Part shown: piece after piece, positions 43,907 to 52,948 of the stretch
How positions within the stretch are numbered: position 1 is the stretch's first letter
Layout of the letters: every line of letters starts with the position of its first letter
Assembly (NCBI GenBank): GCA_028280305.1
Contig: JANQMC010000082.1
Coordinates: 1-64,000, forward strand
Source of the DNA: Pelagibius sp.
GTDB lineage: Bacteria; Pseudomonadota; Alphaproteobacteria; Kiloniellales; Kiloniellaceae
Direction: 5' to 3'
DNA: 64,000 nucleotides
Made by a program: the position numbers and the translations under genes
The notes under the pieces: generated by a model
The model's input: the letters and a program-made list of their open reading frames with translations, nothing else
Told to the model about the DNA's origin: nothing
Database searches by the model: none

Positions 43907-44572
43907 ATGAGCGGCACAACGGAGCCCTTCGTTCCCACCGCGCGCACTAAGGTGAAGCGCGCCCACGAGCGTGGCCATTATGATCGGGAGACGGTCTACG
44001 CCATCCTCGATGCCGGGCTGATGTGCCACGTCGGCTACGTGATCGACGGGCAGCCCTATGTCACCCCGACAGCCTATTGGCGGGAGGGCGACAGGGTCTA
44101 CTGGCACGGCTCCTCCGCCAGCAAGATGCTGCGCCATGTGAAACAGGGGCCGCCGGTCTGCTTCACCGTGGCGCTGATGGACGGCCTCGTCCTCGCCCGC
44201 TCCGGCTTTCATACCTCGGTCAACTACCGCAGCGTCATGGCCATGGGCCAGGCCGAGATGATCGAAGACCCGGCCGACAAGCTGGCCAAGCTGGAAGCGA
44301 TGCTGGAGCGCATCGTGCCCGGCCGCTGGCCCGAACTGCGGGCACCGACGGCGCAGGAGGTGAAGGCCACCACCGTAGTCTCCCTGAAGCTGGAGGAAGT
44401 GGTCGCCAAGGTGCGCAGCGGCGGCCCCATCGACGATGACGAAGACATGGACCTGGACGTTTGGGCCGGCGTGGTGCCGACCCCCACCACCATCGGCGCA
44501 GCCCTGGACGACCCCGCCCTGAAAGCCGGCGTGGCGCAGCCCGCGAACCTTGCCAAGATTCGTATCGGATAG
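43907..44572 (+). CDS. Pyridoxamine 5'-phosphate oxidase-like flavin-binding family protein
   Basis: A 221-residue split-barrel FMN-binding-type protein. ARTKVKRAHERGHYDRETVY, AILDAGLMCHVGYVIDGQPYVTPTA, then VYWHGSSASKMLR, and VCFTVALMDGLVLARSGF, then NYRSVMAMGQA match the family's long class. It is probably an FMN- or heme-type oxidoreductase rather than PdxH. ATG 43907 follows AAGGAAG. Divergence from a PLP-sensing MocR regulator suggests control by amino acid or vitamin B6 state. Confidence 0.88.
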   Translation: MSGTTEPFVPTARTKVKRAHERGHYDRETVYAILDAGLMCHVGYVIDGQPYVTPTAYWREGDRVYWHGSSASKMLRHVKQGPPVCFTVALMDGLVLARSGFHTSVNYRSVMAMGQAEMIEDPADKLAKLEAMLERIVPGRWPELRAPTAQEVKATTVVSLKLEEVVAKVRSGGPIDDDEDMDLDVWAGVVPTPTTIGAALDDPALKAGVAQPANLAKIRIG

Positions 44573-44641
44573 GCAGGCGGAAATAGCACCTATGCCGTAA
44601 CCGCGTTTGCGGGCCCGCCTTGCGCGGTATATCAGCAAACC

Positions 44642-45598
44642 ATGTCAAAGCGGTCCAAGCCCGCCGCCCCGATGTCCGGCGCCTCAGTAGCGGGCAATCC
44701 AGTAGCGGGCAGTAACCTATCGGGCAATCCCTGGAGTCTGGCGGGCCTTTCGGCCGCCGGCCTGTTCGTTGTGCTCTGGAGCACCGGCTTCATCGGCGCC
44801 AAGCTGGGGTTGCCGCACGCCGAGCCCATGACCTTTCTGGCCCTGCGTTTTGCCATCGCCGCGGTGCTGCTGGGGTTGCTGGCGCTCGTCACTGGCGCGC
44901 CCTGGCCAAAGGACTGGCGCAGTGTCGCCCATCTCGCCGTCGCCGGCCTGCTGCTGCACGGTCTCTATCTCGGCGGCGTTTTCGCCGGAATCGACCAGGG
45001 CGTGGAAGCGGGCGTTTCGGCGCTCATCGTCGGCATCCAACCGGTGCTGGTGGCGGCCCTGGCCGGAGTCCTGCTGGGCGAGCGCGTGACGCGGCGGCAG
45101 TGGCTCGGCCTCGTCCTGGCGGTGGGCGGCGTGACCCTGGTGGTCTGGCGCAAGCTGGGCGCCGGTCTCGGCACGGTAGAGGGGGTCGGGCTCTGCCTTC
45201 TCGCCCTGCTCGGCATCACTGCGGCGACGCTCTATCAGAAACGCTTTTGCGCCGACATGGATCTGCGCAGCGGCTCGGTCATCCAATACTGTGCCGCCGG
45301 CCTCGGCTGCGGCATCTTCTCGCTGGCCCTGGAAGACCAGGTCATCGTCTGGCACCCCGACTTTATCATCGCCATGACCTGGCTGGTGCTGGTGCTCTCC
45401 CTCGGCGCGGTCAGCCTGCTTTACTGGCTGATTAAACGCGGCGCGGCCTCTCGGGTCTCCAGCCTGTTCTTCCTGGCGCCGCCGGTGACAGCGCTGATCG
45501 CCTGGCCGCTGTTCGGCGAGACTCTCGGCCCCACCGCCCTGGCCGGCATGCTGCTGACCGTGATCGGCGTCGCCCTGGTGAATCTGGAGAAAAGCTAG
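44642..45598 (+). CDS. EamA/DMT family transporter
   Basis: A 318-residue protein with ten hydrophobic segments in two EamA repeats (LFVVLWSTGFIGAKLGLPHA, then GVFAGIDQGVEAGVSALIVGIQPVLVAAL, and YWLIKRGAASRVSSLFFLAPPVTALIAW). An unusual N-terminal tail with a repeated GNP/VAG motif (SVAGNPVAGSNLSGNP) comes from a short direct repeat in the DNA (gtagcgggca). It probably exports a metabolite. The start is ATG 44642. Confidence 0.9.
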   Translation: MSKRSKPAAPMSGASVAGNPVAGSNLSGNPWSLAGLSAAGLFVVLWSTGFIGAKLGLPHAEPMTFLALRFAIAAVLLGLLALVTGAPWPKDWRSVAHLAVAGLLLHGLYLGGVFAGIDQGVEAGVSALIVGIQPVLVAALAGVLLGERVTRRQWLGLVLAVGGVTLVVWRKLGAGLGTVEGVGLCLLALLGITAATLYQKRFCADMDLRSGSVIQYCAAGLGCGIFSLALEDQVIVWHPDFIIAMTWLVLVLSLGAVSLLYWLIKRGAASRVSSLFFLAPPVTALIAWPLFGETLGPTALAGMLLTVIGVALVNLEKS

Positions 45599-45633
45599 AA
45601 GAATTCGCGTCGATTTCGGCTCACGCCGGAACC

Positions 45634-45909
45634 CTAGAAATCCACGCAGATGCCTTTGCGTTCCCAGTCCCCGTAGCGGGTCGGTTCGGGGCCGCTGGGG
45701 CCGCCCAGTTCCTTCGGCGTTTTTTCCCCAACAGGCTTTTCAAGGGCGGACTTTTTCCCGGCAGGCTCTTCCGGGGCCGCGTCTTTGACGGCGGCTTGGG
45801 CTGGGAGCGCCGTGGGATCGGCAGATTCCTTGGCCTTCGGCGGGGCCGTCAGGGGATCGACGGCTGCCTTGCGGGGCTTCGGCTGACGGGCTGTGAACTT
45901 CAGAACCAT
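45634..45909 (-). CDS. DUF1674 protein, succinate dehydrogenase assembly factor 4-like
   Basis: A 91-residue protein. A Lys/Ala/Pro-rich, probably disordered region (residues ~10-75) precedes the conserved C-terminal motif GPEPTRYGDWERKG, ending CVDF. This matches DUF1674, which in eukaryotes is SDHAF4, a factor that binds the flavinylated SdhA and protects it during complex II assembly. The start at ATG 45909 fits. No sdh genes are nearby. It diverges from htpX across a short promoter region. Confidence 0.9.
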   Translation of the reverse strand: MVLKFTARQPKPRKAAVDPLTAPPKAKESADPTALPAQAAVKDAAPEEPAGKKSALEKPVGEKTPKELGGPSGPEPTRYGDWERKGICVDF

Positions 45910-45946
45910 GCTCTTTATATGGCATCGCGGAGGCCCCGCGCCAAGT

Positions 45947-45975
45947 CTTGAAGCCTCCCGTCGGGACCCCCACCT
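45947..45975 (+). promoter_or_regulatory. Candidate sigma-32 (RpoH) promoter upstream of htpX
   Basis: CTTGAA at 45947-45952 and CCCCACCT at 45968-45975 with a 15-bp spacer, close to the CTTGAA-N13-15-CCCCATNT heat-shock consensus. It lies about 75 bp upstream of the htpX start, a gene of the RpoH regulon in other bacteria. Confidence 0.65.
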
Positions 45976-46049
45976 GAGGTTGGGGAAAATCCCCTGAAAC
46001 ACTGCAAAAACAGGAGTCTGCGGCCTTCGCCGCCGCCACGGTCGAAAAC

Positions 46050-46931
46050 ATGATGAACAGCCTGCGTACCGGTATCCTGATGGCCGCCATGACCGGCCTG
46101 TTCCTGGCTGTCGGCTTTCTGCTGGGCGGCACCGGCGGCATGATCATCGCCTTTGTCGTGGCCCTGGGCATGAACGCCTTTGCCTACTGGAATTCCGACA
46201 AGATGGTGCTGCGCATGTATAAGGCACGCCAAGTCGACCGGGCCGGCGCGCCGCAGCTCTACGGCCTGGTGGAGCAGCTCGCCGACAACGCCGAACTGCC
46301 GATGCCCAAGGTCTATGTGATCGACGACGACCAGCCCAATGCCTTCGCCACCGGGCGCAATCCGGAAAATGCCGCCGTGGCCGCCACCACCGGCCTGATG
46401 CGGCGCCTGACCTCCGAAGAACTGGCCGGGGTCATGGCCCACGAGCTGGCCCATGTGAAGAACCGCGACACCCTGACCATGACCATCACCGCGACCATCG
46501 CCGGCGCGATTTCCATGCTGGCCAACTTCGGCCTCTTCTTCGGCAACAGCCGCAACAACCCCCTGGGCTTCGTCGGCGTGATCCTGATCATGATCCTGGC
46601 GCCGATGGCCGCCGCCCTGGTGCAGATGGCGATCTCGCGGACCCGGGAATACGCCGCCGACCGCATGGGCGCAGAGATCTGCGGCCAGCCGCTGTGGCTC
46701 GCCTCGGCCCTGCAGAAGATCGACCGGGCGGCGCGCGGTATCGACAACGAGGTCGCCGAGAGCAATCCCGCCACAGCCCATATGTTCATCATCAATCCGC
46801 TTCACGCCAACCAGATGGACGGGCTCTTCACCACCCACCCGCGCACCGCAAACCGCATTCAGCGGCTGCAGCAGATGGCGCAGGAGATGGGCCAGTCCGT
46901 GCACCGCCCCAAACCCCGCCCCTGGGGTTAG
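46050..46931 (+). CDS. htpX: Heat-shock membrane zinc protease HtpX
   Basis: A 293-residue inner-membrane M48 metalloprotease. Two N-terminal helices, the zinc site [13 protein letters not shown], two further helices ([15 protein letters not shown] and [20 protein letters not shown]), and [14 protein letters not shown] with the third zinc ligand Glu. HtpX degrades damaged membrane proteins alongside FtsH. The start is ATG 46050, reading [12 protein letters not shown]; its Shine-Dalgarno is weak. A likely sigma-32 promoter lies upstream. Confidence 0.97.
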   Translation: MMNSLRTGILMAAMTGLFLAVGFLLGGTGGMIIAFVVALGMNAFAYWNSDKMVLRMYKARQVDRAGAPQLYGLVEQLADNAELPMPKVYVIDDDQPNAFATGRNPENAAVAATTGLMRRLTSEELAGVMAHELAHVKNRDTLTMTITATIAGAISMLANFGLFFGNSRNNPLGFVGVILIMILAPMAAALVQMAISRTREYAADRMGAEICGQPLWLASALQKIDRAARGIDNEVAESNPATAHMFIINPLHANQMDGLFTTHPRTANRIQRLQQMAQEMGQSVHRPKPRPWG

Positions 46932-47009
46932 GTCGGGGGGGGGGTTAGGCGAAACCGCCGGCCGTCGGTTAGTCTGCTGCCCGCAATCAATCGGGCAGCG
47001 GGAATCACT

Positions 47010-48128
47010 ATGGATGAATTCAAGATCCGCAGTATGGAAGCGGACCTCTTTGCGGTGCCGCTTGCCGAGGTGCTGAGCGACGCCATGCACGGCGATCACA
47101 GCCACTTCGAGGTGATCACCGCACGCATCGCTTTGGCGAACGGGCTAGAAGGCGTCGGCTACAGCTACACCGGCGGGCGCGGCGGCCATGGGGTTCACGC
47201 CGTGGTGCGGCACGATCTGGCACCGCTGCTGGAGGGACGCGATGCCCAGGATGTCGAAGCACTCTTCGACGTCATGAACAACTACTTGCACTACGTCGGG
47301 CGCGGCGGCATCGCCGCCATGGCGATCTCCGCCGTCGACATCGCGCTCTGGGATCTGCGCGGCAAGGCAACCAACCAATCCCTGCGGCAGATGGCCGGCG
47401 GCGCCGGCAGGGCCGCCAAGGCCTATCGCGGCGGAATCGATCTCGGCTATTCCCAGGAAAAACTGCTCGCCAGCGTGCAGGGCTATCTCGACGAGGGATT
47501 CAACGGCGTGAAGATCAAGGTCGGCCGCCCCGAGCTGGCCGAGGACGTCGCCCGGGCGGCGGCGGTGCGCGACCTCATCGGCCCCGAGCGCGCCTTCATG
47601 GTCGATGCCAACTATGCCCTCACCGTCGAACAGGCGATCGCCGCGGCCGAGGCCTTCAAGGCTTTCGACCCCCTGTGGTTTGAGGAGCCGACCGACCCGG
47701 AAGACTATCAAGGCTACGCCCGCATCGCCGCGGCCACCGGCCTGCCCCTCGCCATGGGCGAGAACCAGCGCAGCCTGCACGAATTCCGCCTCGCCTTTTC
47801 ACAGGCCGGTCTTTCCTTCATCCAGCCCGATGCCGGTAATTGCGGCGGCATCACCGCCTTTCTTCGGGTGGCCGAGATGGCGCGGGAACACGGCATCCCG
47901 GTCTGTTCCCACGGCATGCAGGAACTGCACGTCAGTCTGCTGGCCGGGCTCACCCAACCCGACGACCCCAAGGCCGGCTGGCTGGAAGTACACAGCTTTC
48001 CCATCGACGCCTATACCACCCGGCCCCTGGTGATGGAGAACCATCTGGCGCTGGCCCCCGACAGGCCGGGAACCGGTGTCGCCTTCGACTGGGACAAGCT
48101 GAAGCCGCACCGCGCGGCGACCGGCTGA
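47010..48128 (+). CDS. Mandelate racemase/muconate lactonizing enzyme family protein
   Basis: A 372-residue enolase-superfamily enzyme. The capping domain is followed by the KxK motif (GVKIKVG), the metal ligands Asp (FMVDANYAL), Glu ([10 protein letters not shown]) and Glu (MGENQRS), and the His of the Asp-His dyad (CSHGMQELH). It abstracts an alpha proton from a carboxylate; KxK plus His fits the mandelate-racemase subgroup, so a dehydratase or racemase of a sugar acid is likely. The substrate is not identifiable. It lies alone between htpX and rsmB, 78 bp after htpX and past a G10 tract. Confidence 0.9.
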   Translation: MDEFKIRSMEADLFAVPLAEVLSDAMHGDHSHFEVITARIALANGLEGVGYSYTGGRGGHGVHAVVRHDLAPLLEGRDAQDVEALFDVMNNYLHYVGRGGIAAMAISAVDIALWDLRGKATNQSLRQMAGGAGRAAKAYRGGIDLGYSQEKLLASVQGYLDEGFNGVKIKVGRPELAEDVARAAAVRDLIGPERAFMVDANYALTVEQAIAAAEAFKAFDPLWFEEPTDPEDYQGYARIAAATGLPLAMGENQRSLHEFRLAFSQAGLSFIQPDAGNCGGITAFLRVAEMAREHGIPVCSHGMQELHVSLLAGLTQPDDPKAGWLEVHSFPIDAYTTRPLVMENHLALAPDRPGTGVAFDWDKLKPHRAATG

Positions 48129-48148
48129 GGCTTTCAAGCGACCCCGGG

Positions 48149-48187
48149 GCTTGCAGGAGGGGTTTGCAGGAGGGGCTTGCAGGAGAG
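48149..48187 (+). repeat. Three tandem 13-bp units rich in aggagg
   Basis: gcttgcaggaggg, gtttgcaggaggg and gcttgcaggagag (48149-48161, 48162-48174, 48175-48187), each with a Shine-Dalgarno-like core, lie 27 bp before the ATG of rsmB. None is at normal spacing from that ATG. Confidence 0.9.
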
Positions 48188-48213
48188 GAGCCGGGGCCTT
48201 ACAGCCTAGCCCG

Positions 48214-49536
48214 ATGACCGACGACCGAAAATCAAACGGCCCGAAAACCAAAGGCGGCGACGCACGCCGAACGGCCCTCGCGATCCTGCGTTCTGTGCTG
48301 GAAGAAGAGCGGCCGCTGGACGAGGTGCTGGCTCAGAACAGCCATCTGGCCAAGCTGGCGCCGCGCGACCGCGGTTTCGCCCGCCTGCTGGTGGCAACGA
48401 CCCTGCGCCGCCTGGGACAGATCGATGCCGTCATCGACCACTGCCTCGACCGGCCCATCAAGGCCAAGGACGAAGTGCTGCGTCAGATCCTGCGCCTCGG
48501 CGCGGTGCAGTTGCTGTTCCTCGGCACCCCGCCCCATGCCGCGGTGAACACCGCCCTGGAACTGGCCCGGGGGCCACGCCTGGCCGGACAGCGCGGCCTG
48601 TTGAACGCGGTGCTCCGCCGCCTGTCGCGCGAAGGCGAGGCCCTGGTCGCGGACCAGGATGCCGCGCGCCTCAACACGCCGGACTGGCTATGGCAGAGCT
48701 GGTGCGACGCTTACGGCGAGGAAACCACCCGCGCCATCGCCCTGGCCCAACTCGCCGAACCGCCCCTGGACTTGAGCTGCAAAGAGGATCTCAAAACCTG
48801 GGCCATCACCCTGGGCGCCGAAGTCCTTCCCGGCGGCAGCCTGCGTCTGACCGGCAGCCAGGGTGACATCGCCCGTCTGTCCGGCTACGCCGAAGGCGCC
48901 TGGTGGGTGCAGGACGCCGCGGCCGCGGTGCCCGCCCGCCTGCTGGGCGACATCACCGGAAAGTCGGTTCTCGATCTCTGCGCCGCGCCCGGCGGCAAGA
49001 CGGCGCAGCTCGCCGCCCTGGGCGCCGAGGTGATCGCGGTGGAGCGGGCCAAGCACCGCATGCCGAGGCTGGACGAAAACCTGCAACGCCTGGGCCTGGG
49101 GGCGGCCACCGTCTGCGCCGATGCCACCCGCTGGCAACCGCCGGGCCCGGCCGATGCCATTCTGCTGGATGCGCCCTGTTCGGCCACGGGCACCCTGCGG
49201 CGCCATCCCGACATCGCCCTGCTGAAGGGCCCGGCGCACATCACGACCCTGGTGAAAACCCAGGACAAGCTGCTGGATGCGGCGGTGACGATGCTGAAAC
49301 CCGGCGGCCTGCTGGTCTACGCCGTCTGCTCGCTGCAGCCCGAAGAAGGGCCGCAGCGCATCGCCACCCTGCTGGAACGGAACCCGGATCTTGAGCGGGT
49401 GCCCGTTACAGCGGCAGAGTTACCGGGTATGGAAGAAGCCATCACGACAGACGGCGACTTCCGCAGCCTGCCCTGCCATCTGGCCGAAAGCGGCGGCCTG
49501 GACGGCTTCTATGCGGCGCGCCTGCAACGGCGCTGA
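48214..49536 (+). CDS. rsmB: 16S rRNA (cytosine-C5)-methyltransferase RsmB
   Basis: A 440-residue RsmB/NOP-family enzyme that methylates 16S rRNA. The N-terminal NusB-like domain (RTALAILRSVLEEERPLDEV, NAVLRRLSREGEAL) is followed by the SAM domain with DLCAAPGGKTAQLA and the PPC-type motif DAPCSATGTLRRHPDI. The second catalytic Cys is in YAVCSLQPEEGP. ATG 48214 was chosen; a TTG at 48151 would lie in the tandem repeats. Its Shine-Dalgarno is poor. It converges on the TRAP operon. Confidence 0.95.
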   Translation: MTDDRKSNGPKTKGGDARRTALAILRSVLEEERPLDEVLAQNSHLAKLAPRDRGFARLLVATTLRRLGQIDAVIDHCLDRPIKAKDEVLRQILRLGAVQLLFLGTPPHAAVNTALELARGPRLAGQRGLLNAVLRRLSREGEALVADQDAARLNTPDWLWQSWCDAYGEETTRAIALAQLAEPPLDLSCKEDLKTWAITLGAEVLPGGSLRLTGSQGDIARLSGYAEGAWWVQDAAAAVPARLLGDITGKSVLDLCAAPGGKTAQLAALGAEVIAVERAKHRMPRLDENLQRLGLGAATVCADATRWQPPGPADAILLDAPCSATGTLRRHPDIALLKGPAHITTLVKTQDKLLDAAVTMLKPGGLLVYAVCSLQPEEGPQRIATLLERNPDLERVPVTAAELPGMEEAITTDGDFRSLPCHLAESGGLDGFYAARLQRR

Positions 49537-49551
49537 AACGACGCCGCGCCC

Positions 49552-49677
49552 CTACATGATGCCGCTGGCATAGCCGATCAGGAAGGCGAGCAGCGCGATG
49601 GTGCCGGCAACGCCGAGGATTTCCGGCCACCAGCCGAGATCATAAACCGGCGTATCGTCATCATCGGACGTCTGCAT
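49552..49677 (-). CDS. Small single-pass membrane protein (41 residues) in the TRAP operon
   Basis: ATG 49677 to TAG 49552. The peptide starts MQTSDDDDTPVYDLGWWPEI and continues with a hydrophobic segment LGVAGTIALLAFLIGYASGIM. So it has an acidic head with a WWP turn and one membrane helix. GGTGGAG precedes the start at good spacing, and the start lies 12 bp after the dctM-type stop on the same strand. The position, ribosome site and clean helix support a real gene. Its job is unknown; it may be an accessory of the TRAP permease. Confidence 0.65.
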   Translation of the reverse strand: MQTSDDDDTPVYDLGWWPEILGVAGTIALLAFLIGYASGIM

Positions 49678-49689
49678 GGCGCTCCACCA

Positions 49690-51003
49690 TCATTTGCCCA
49701 GCGAAGGCAGCCAAAGGGCGATCTGCGGAAACAGGATGACCAGGGTGAGCCCGACAAGCTGAAGGCCGATGAAGGGCAGCACCGCGACAAAGATCTCCTG
49801 CAGGGTCACATCCTTCGGCGCAACACTCTTCAGATAGAAGCACGCCGGCCCGAAGGGCGGCGACAGCATGTAGATCTGTATGTTCATGGCAAAGAGAATG
49901 CCGAACCACACCGGATCGTACCCGAGATCGACGACCACAGGGGCGAAGACCGGCACGGTGATAAAGACAATGGCGATCCAATCCATGAAGGTGCCGAGGA
50001 TCATGATGATGCCCATCATGATCAAGATGATCACCAGGGGTCCGACCTCCATGCCGGTCAGCAGTCCGGCAAGGAAGCGGGTGCCGCCCATGATGTTGTA
50101 GATACCGACCAGGCTGACGGCGCCGACGATCAGCCAGACGATGGACCCGGTGGTGACCGTGGTGTTCCACAGCGCCTCGCGCAAGCCTTCGACGGTCAGT
50201 TCGCGACGCAGAACAGCGATGATCAGCGCCCCGACCGCACCGATGGCCGCCGACTCCGTGACCGTCGCCACACCGGCATAGATCGATCCCAGGACGCCGC
50301 CGATAAGCAGGAACGGCAGCACCAGACCCTTAAGGTGGGTCAGCCGCCGGGCCAGCGGCAGCGCCGCTTCCGGCGCGTCGTAGGCCGGCCCCAGCGCCGG
50401 GTTGAGCTGACAGCGCGCCACGATATAGATGACATAGAGCGTCGCCAGCAGCAGACCCGGGACGAAGCCGGCGGTAAAAAGATCCTTGATTGAAACCCCC
50501 GCCTCGGCGCCGTAGACGATGAGCACAACACTGGGGGGAATCAGCGTTGCCAGCGCGCCGGACGCGCAGATCGTTCCGATCGACAGCTTGCGGTCATAGC
50601 CCAGGCGGAACATCTGCGGCAGGGCGATGAGGCCGAGCAGCACGATCTCACCGCCGACGATACCGCTCATGGCGGCGAGCACGACGCTGACGAAAACCGT
50701 CTGCACAGCGACGCCGCCGCGCATCTGACCGCCGAGTATGGCCATGGAATTGAACAGGTCGCGGGCGACGCCGGAGCGCTCGAGAATGTTGGCCATGAAG
50801 ACGAAGAACGGCACGGCCACCAGCGTGTACTTGCCGAAAACCGATACGACGTTCGAAGAAATGAGGATGAGGCCCGGCGGCCCGAACTTCAAAAGCGCGG
50901 CCGCGACGGAGATGATCAGCGTCGAGGCGCCCAGCGGCACACCCAGGGCCATCAGCGCAAAGAGGCTTGCGATCATCAACAGGGTGATTGTCTCGATACC
51001 CAC
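49690..51003 (-). CDS. TRAP transporter large permease subunit (DctM type)
   Basis: A 437-residue inner-membrane protein with about 12 hydrophobic segments. VPFFVFMANILERSGVARDLF, the ion-site loop ASGALATLIPPSVVLIVYG, GILFAMNIQIYMLSPPFGPACFYLKSVAP and the end LFPQIALWLP are DctM signatures. With the small permease and the substrate-binding protein it forms a sodium-driven importer. The three genes lie in order P-Q-M on the minus strand, and a tiny membrane-protein gene follows. The substrate is probably an organic acid, but this is not proven. Confidence 0.95.
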   Translation of the reverse strand: MGIETITLLMIASLFALMALGVPLGASTLIISVAAALLKFGPPGLILISSNVVSVFGKYTLVAVPFFVFMANILERSGVARDLFNSMAILGGQMRGGVAVQTVFVSVVLAAMSGIVGGEIVLLGLIALPQMFRLGYDRKLSIGTICASGALATLIPPSVVLIVYGAEAGVSIKDLFTAGFVPGLLLATLYVIYIVARCQLNPALGPAYDAPEAALPLARRLTHLKGLVLPFLLIGGVLGSIYAGVATVTESAAIGAVGALIIAVLRRELTVEGLREALWNTTVTTGSIVWLIVGAVSLVGIYNIMGGTRFLAGLLTGMEVGPLVIILIMMGIIMILGTFMDWIAIVFITVPVFAPVVVDLGYDPVWFGILFAMNIQIYMLSPPFGPACFYLKSVAPKDVTLQEIFVAVLPFIGLQLVGLTLVILFPQIALWLPSLGK

Positions 51004-51011
51004 TGCTACGG

Positions 51012-51563
51012 TCAGTCCCTGGTTCGTTCTCTGGAAGGCTGGCGGGCATCGGTGCGGCCAAGCGGATGACCGCTGCGCGGCGCAATCAGCTTGGCGAAGA
51101 GCTGCAGCGCGAAGACCAGGCAGGCCAAGGCCAGCATCACCTTCAGATAGCTCGGCAAGGGCGGATTGAAGGCGCTCCCCGAACGTTCCAACTGAACCGC
51201 GGCACGCAGCGCCGGACCCGACATCGCCCAGGTCAAGCCGGCGACGGCCAAAAGGCTGAGCGCCAGCGCAATGCGGCGCAGCACCAGCCAGGCAGCGGCG
51301 CCGACAAGCAATTCCATGCTGGTCACGGTGATGTGCCGGTTCTGCTGCGTAATGGCCCCGGCCGAGACCATCCAGGCGGTGGCGCAGCAGGCCATCACCG
51401 CCTCGGTGGTCCAGACCGTCGGTGCGTCGAGGAGATAGCGGGTGAATACCTCATAGACCGAGAGACCGATGGCCGTGAGATAGAACGGCCCGCAGGCCTT
51501 GCCCAGAAGCACCGACAGACAGCCGACAGCGCGGCAGAATCTGGCTCGGATGTTCATGGACAA
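51012..51563 (-). CDS. TRAP transporter small permease subunit (DctQ type)
   Basis: A 183-residue membrane protein with four hydrophobic segments. CGPFYLTAIGLSVYEVFTRY and the family motif region WTTEAVMACCATAWMVSAGA, then QQNRHITVTSMELLVG match DctQ. The C-terminal tail is basic and unconserved. The start is ATG 51563 or the ATG at 51557. It lies between dctP and dctM, 8 bp before dctM and about 45 bp after dctP. It stabilises the permease domain. Confidence 0.9.
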   Translation of the reverse strand: MSMNIRARFCRAVGCLSVLLGKACGPFYLTAIGLSVYEVFTRYLLDAPTVWTTEAVMACCATAWMVSAGAITQQNRHITVTSMELLVGAAAWLVLRRIALALSLLAVAGLTWAMSGPALRAAVQLERSGSAFNPPLPSYLKVMLALACLVFALQLFAKLIAPRSGHPLGRTDARQPSRERTRD

Positions 51564-51608
51564 GAACCGCGGGAGCGGCAGGCCTGCACGCCGAGGTGTT
51601 TCACCGCT

Positions 51609-52643
51609 TCACTTCAGCAGGCCCCTGGATTTCATGAAAGCCAGATGCGCGGCCAGGGCGGCCCCCGCTTCCGGCGATTTCGCCGCCGTATCTTGCCAGG
51701 CCTTGACGGCAATCGCCCTGAAGCGGTCGCGGTCGGCCTGCGGCCAGTCGATGACTTCGATGTTTGGGTCGGCGATATCACGCGCGACCAGCACCTTGTC
51801 CTGTTCGTCGAGCGCCTTCAGAAGATCGGCATAGGCAGCGTAGTACCAGTCGACCATGCCGCTGCGGGTATCGGGGCTGAGCTTGTCCCAGGTCGCCTTG
51901 GATACCGTGAACTGATGCACCGCCATGGAATGGATGCCCGGATAGAGCGGGTACTTGGCGATCTGGTGAAAGCCGTTCTTGTCGTTGTTCACATAGGCCG
52001 AAGCGTCGGCCGCATCGACGACGCCCTTTTCAAGCGAGGTGAAGACCTCGGAGAAGGGGATGTTGGCCGGGCTGGCCCCGGCGGCGCGGAAAACCGTAGC
52101 GGCCAGGCCTTCCGGCGAACGGATCTTCAGGCCCTTCAGGTCGTCCAGGCCGCGCACCGGCACCTTGGAAACCAGCGCTTCCTTGGACACGGCACCGCAG
52201 CCGATCACTTGGATCATGCCGGGCAAGGTGGCGTCCCAGAGCGTCTGCAGCGCTTCGGCTCCGCCGCCTTCACGGCAAAATTCCTGCACCTGGGCCGGCG
52301 AGTCATAGCCGGCGATCAGATCGCCCAGAATGGCGAAAGCCGGATTGCGCCCTGAGAAGTAGGCGATTGACGTCAGATCGCCGCCGAGGACCCCAGCGGC
52401 AACCGCCTCGGGTGTCTCGCTACGCGGAACGATGGACTTAATCGGTGTGAGCTCGACGGCGACCTTGCCGCCCGTCATCTCCGGAAGCTTGGGAATCCAG
52501 TGTTCGTTCAGGTACTGGAATGAATACCCACCCGATTGGGTGGAGGTCTGAACGGTCAATGTCATCTCTGCCGAAACCTCGGCGGAGGCAAAAACCAAAA
52601 GCGCCGCACTGAGCAGTACCGGCATTCTGCCTTTTCTCAGCAT
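51609..52643 (-). CDS. TRAP transporter substrate-binding protein (DctP type)
   Basis: A 344-residue exported protein. Signal peptide RMPVLLSAALLVFASAEVSA, then the DctP fold: MTLTVQTSTQSGGYSFQYL, GGKVAVELTPIKSIVPRSET, the substrate Arg region DDLKGLKIRSPEG and SLEKGVVDAADASAYVNN. DctP captures organic acids, often 2-keto or hydroxy acids, in the periplasm. Start at ATG 52643 behind AGGGGAGGAAAA, the strongest site in the operon; upstream frame extensions run through the promoter. Confidence 0.93.
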   Translation of the reverse strand: MLRKGRMPVLLSAALLVFASAEVSAEMTLTVQTSTQSGGYSFQYLNEHWIPKLPEMTGGKVAVELTPIKSIVPRSETPEAVAAGVLGGDLTSIAYFSGRNPAFAILGDLIAGYDSPAQVQEFCREGGGAEALQTLWDATLPGMIQVIGCGAVSKEALVSKVPVRGLDDLKGLKIRSPEGLAATVFRAAGASPANIPFSEVFTSLEKGVVDAADASAYVNNDKNGFHQIAKYPLYPGIHSMAVHQFTVSKATWDKLSPDTRSGMVDWYYAAYADLLKALDEQDKVLVARDIADPNIEVIDWPQADRDRFRAIAVKAWQDTAAKSPEAGAALAAHLAFMKSRGLLK

Positions 52644-52948
52644 CTTTTCCTCCCCTTGGCGATGATCGCCTGATTGCTTGGACCCGTGAACGGATCGCCA
52701 AGACACTATCCGCGGAGATCGTAATCTGTCAATGCATACGCTAATTAATCCAATAATGACTGCATAGGAGAAGCGGACTGAGCAAAACGCCAGATCGGCC
52801 ACCACCGCCGGACTGGGGAAGACCAAGGGACGCCAGGCAGAACCTGCCTGGCCGATGAAGCAAGAAATTGGGTTACTGGCGGATTGCCGCCGCCGTAGCC
52901 GCTTTGCCGGCCACGGCACAGACTAGGCAAAAGGCGGCTTGGAGAGTC
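52644..52948. other. 305-bp promoter region of the TRAP operon
   Basis: The part nearest dctP contains cgatgatcgcctgattg and the AT-rich tgcatacgctaattaatcc, with tgcat words at about 52734 and 52760, a possible regulator site. The rest, 52770-52948, has no gene, repeat or terminator I can support. It is the 3' side of the mini-secretin gene. Confidence 0.5.

Noticed and set aside
48151-48213. N-terminal extension of RsmB from a TTG in the tandem repeats
   Set aside because: The extension would encode repetitive Gly/Arg/Ala residues; family proteins start near the ATG at 48214.
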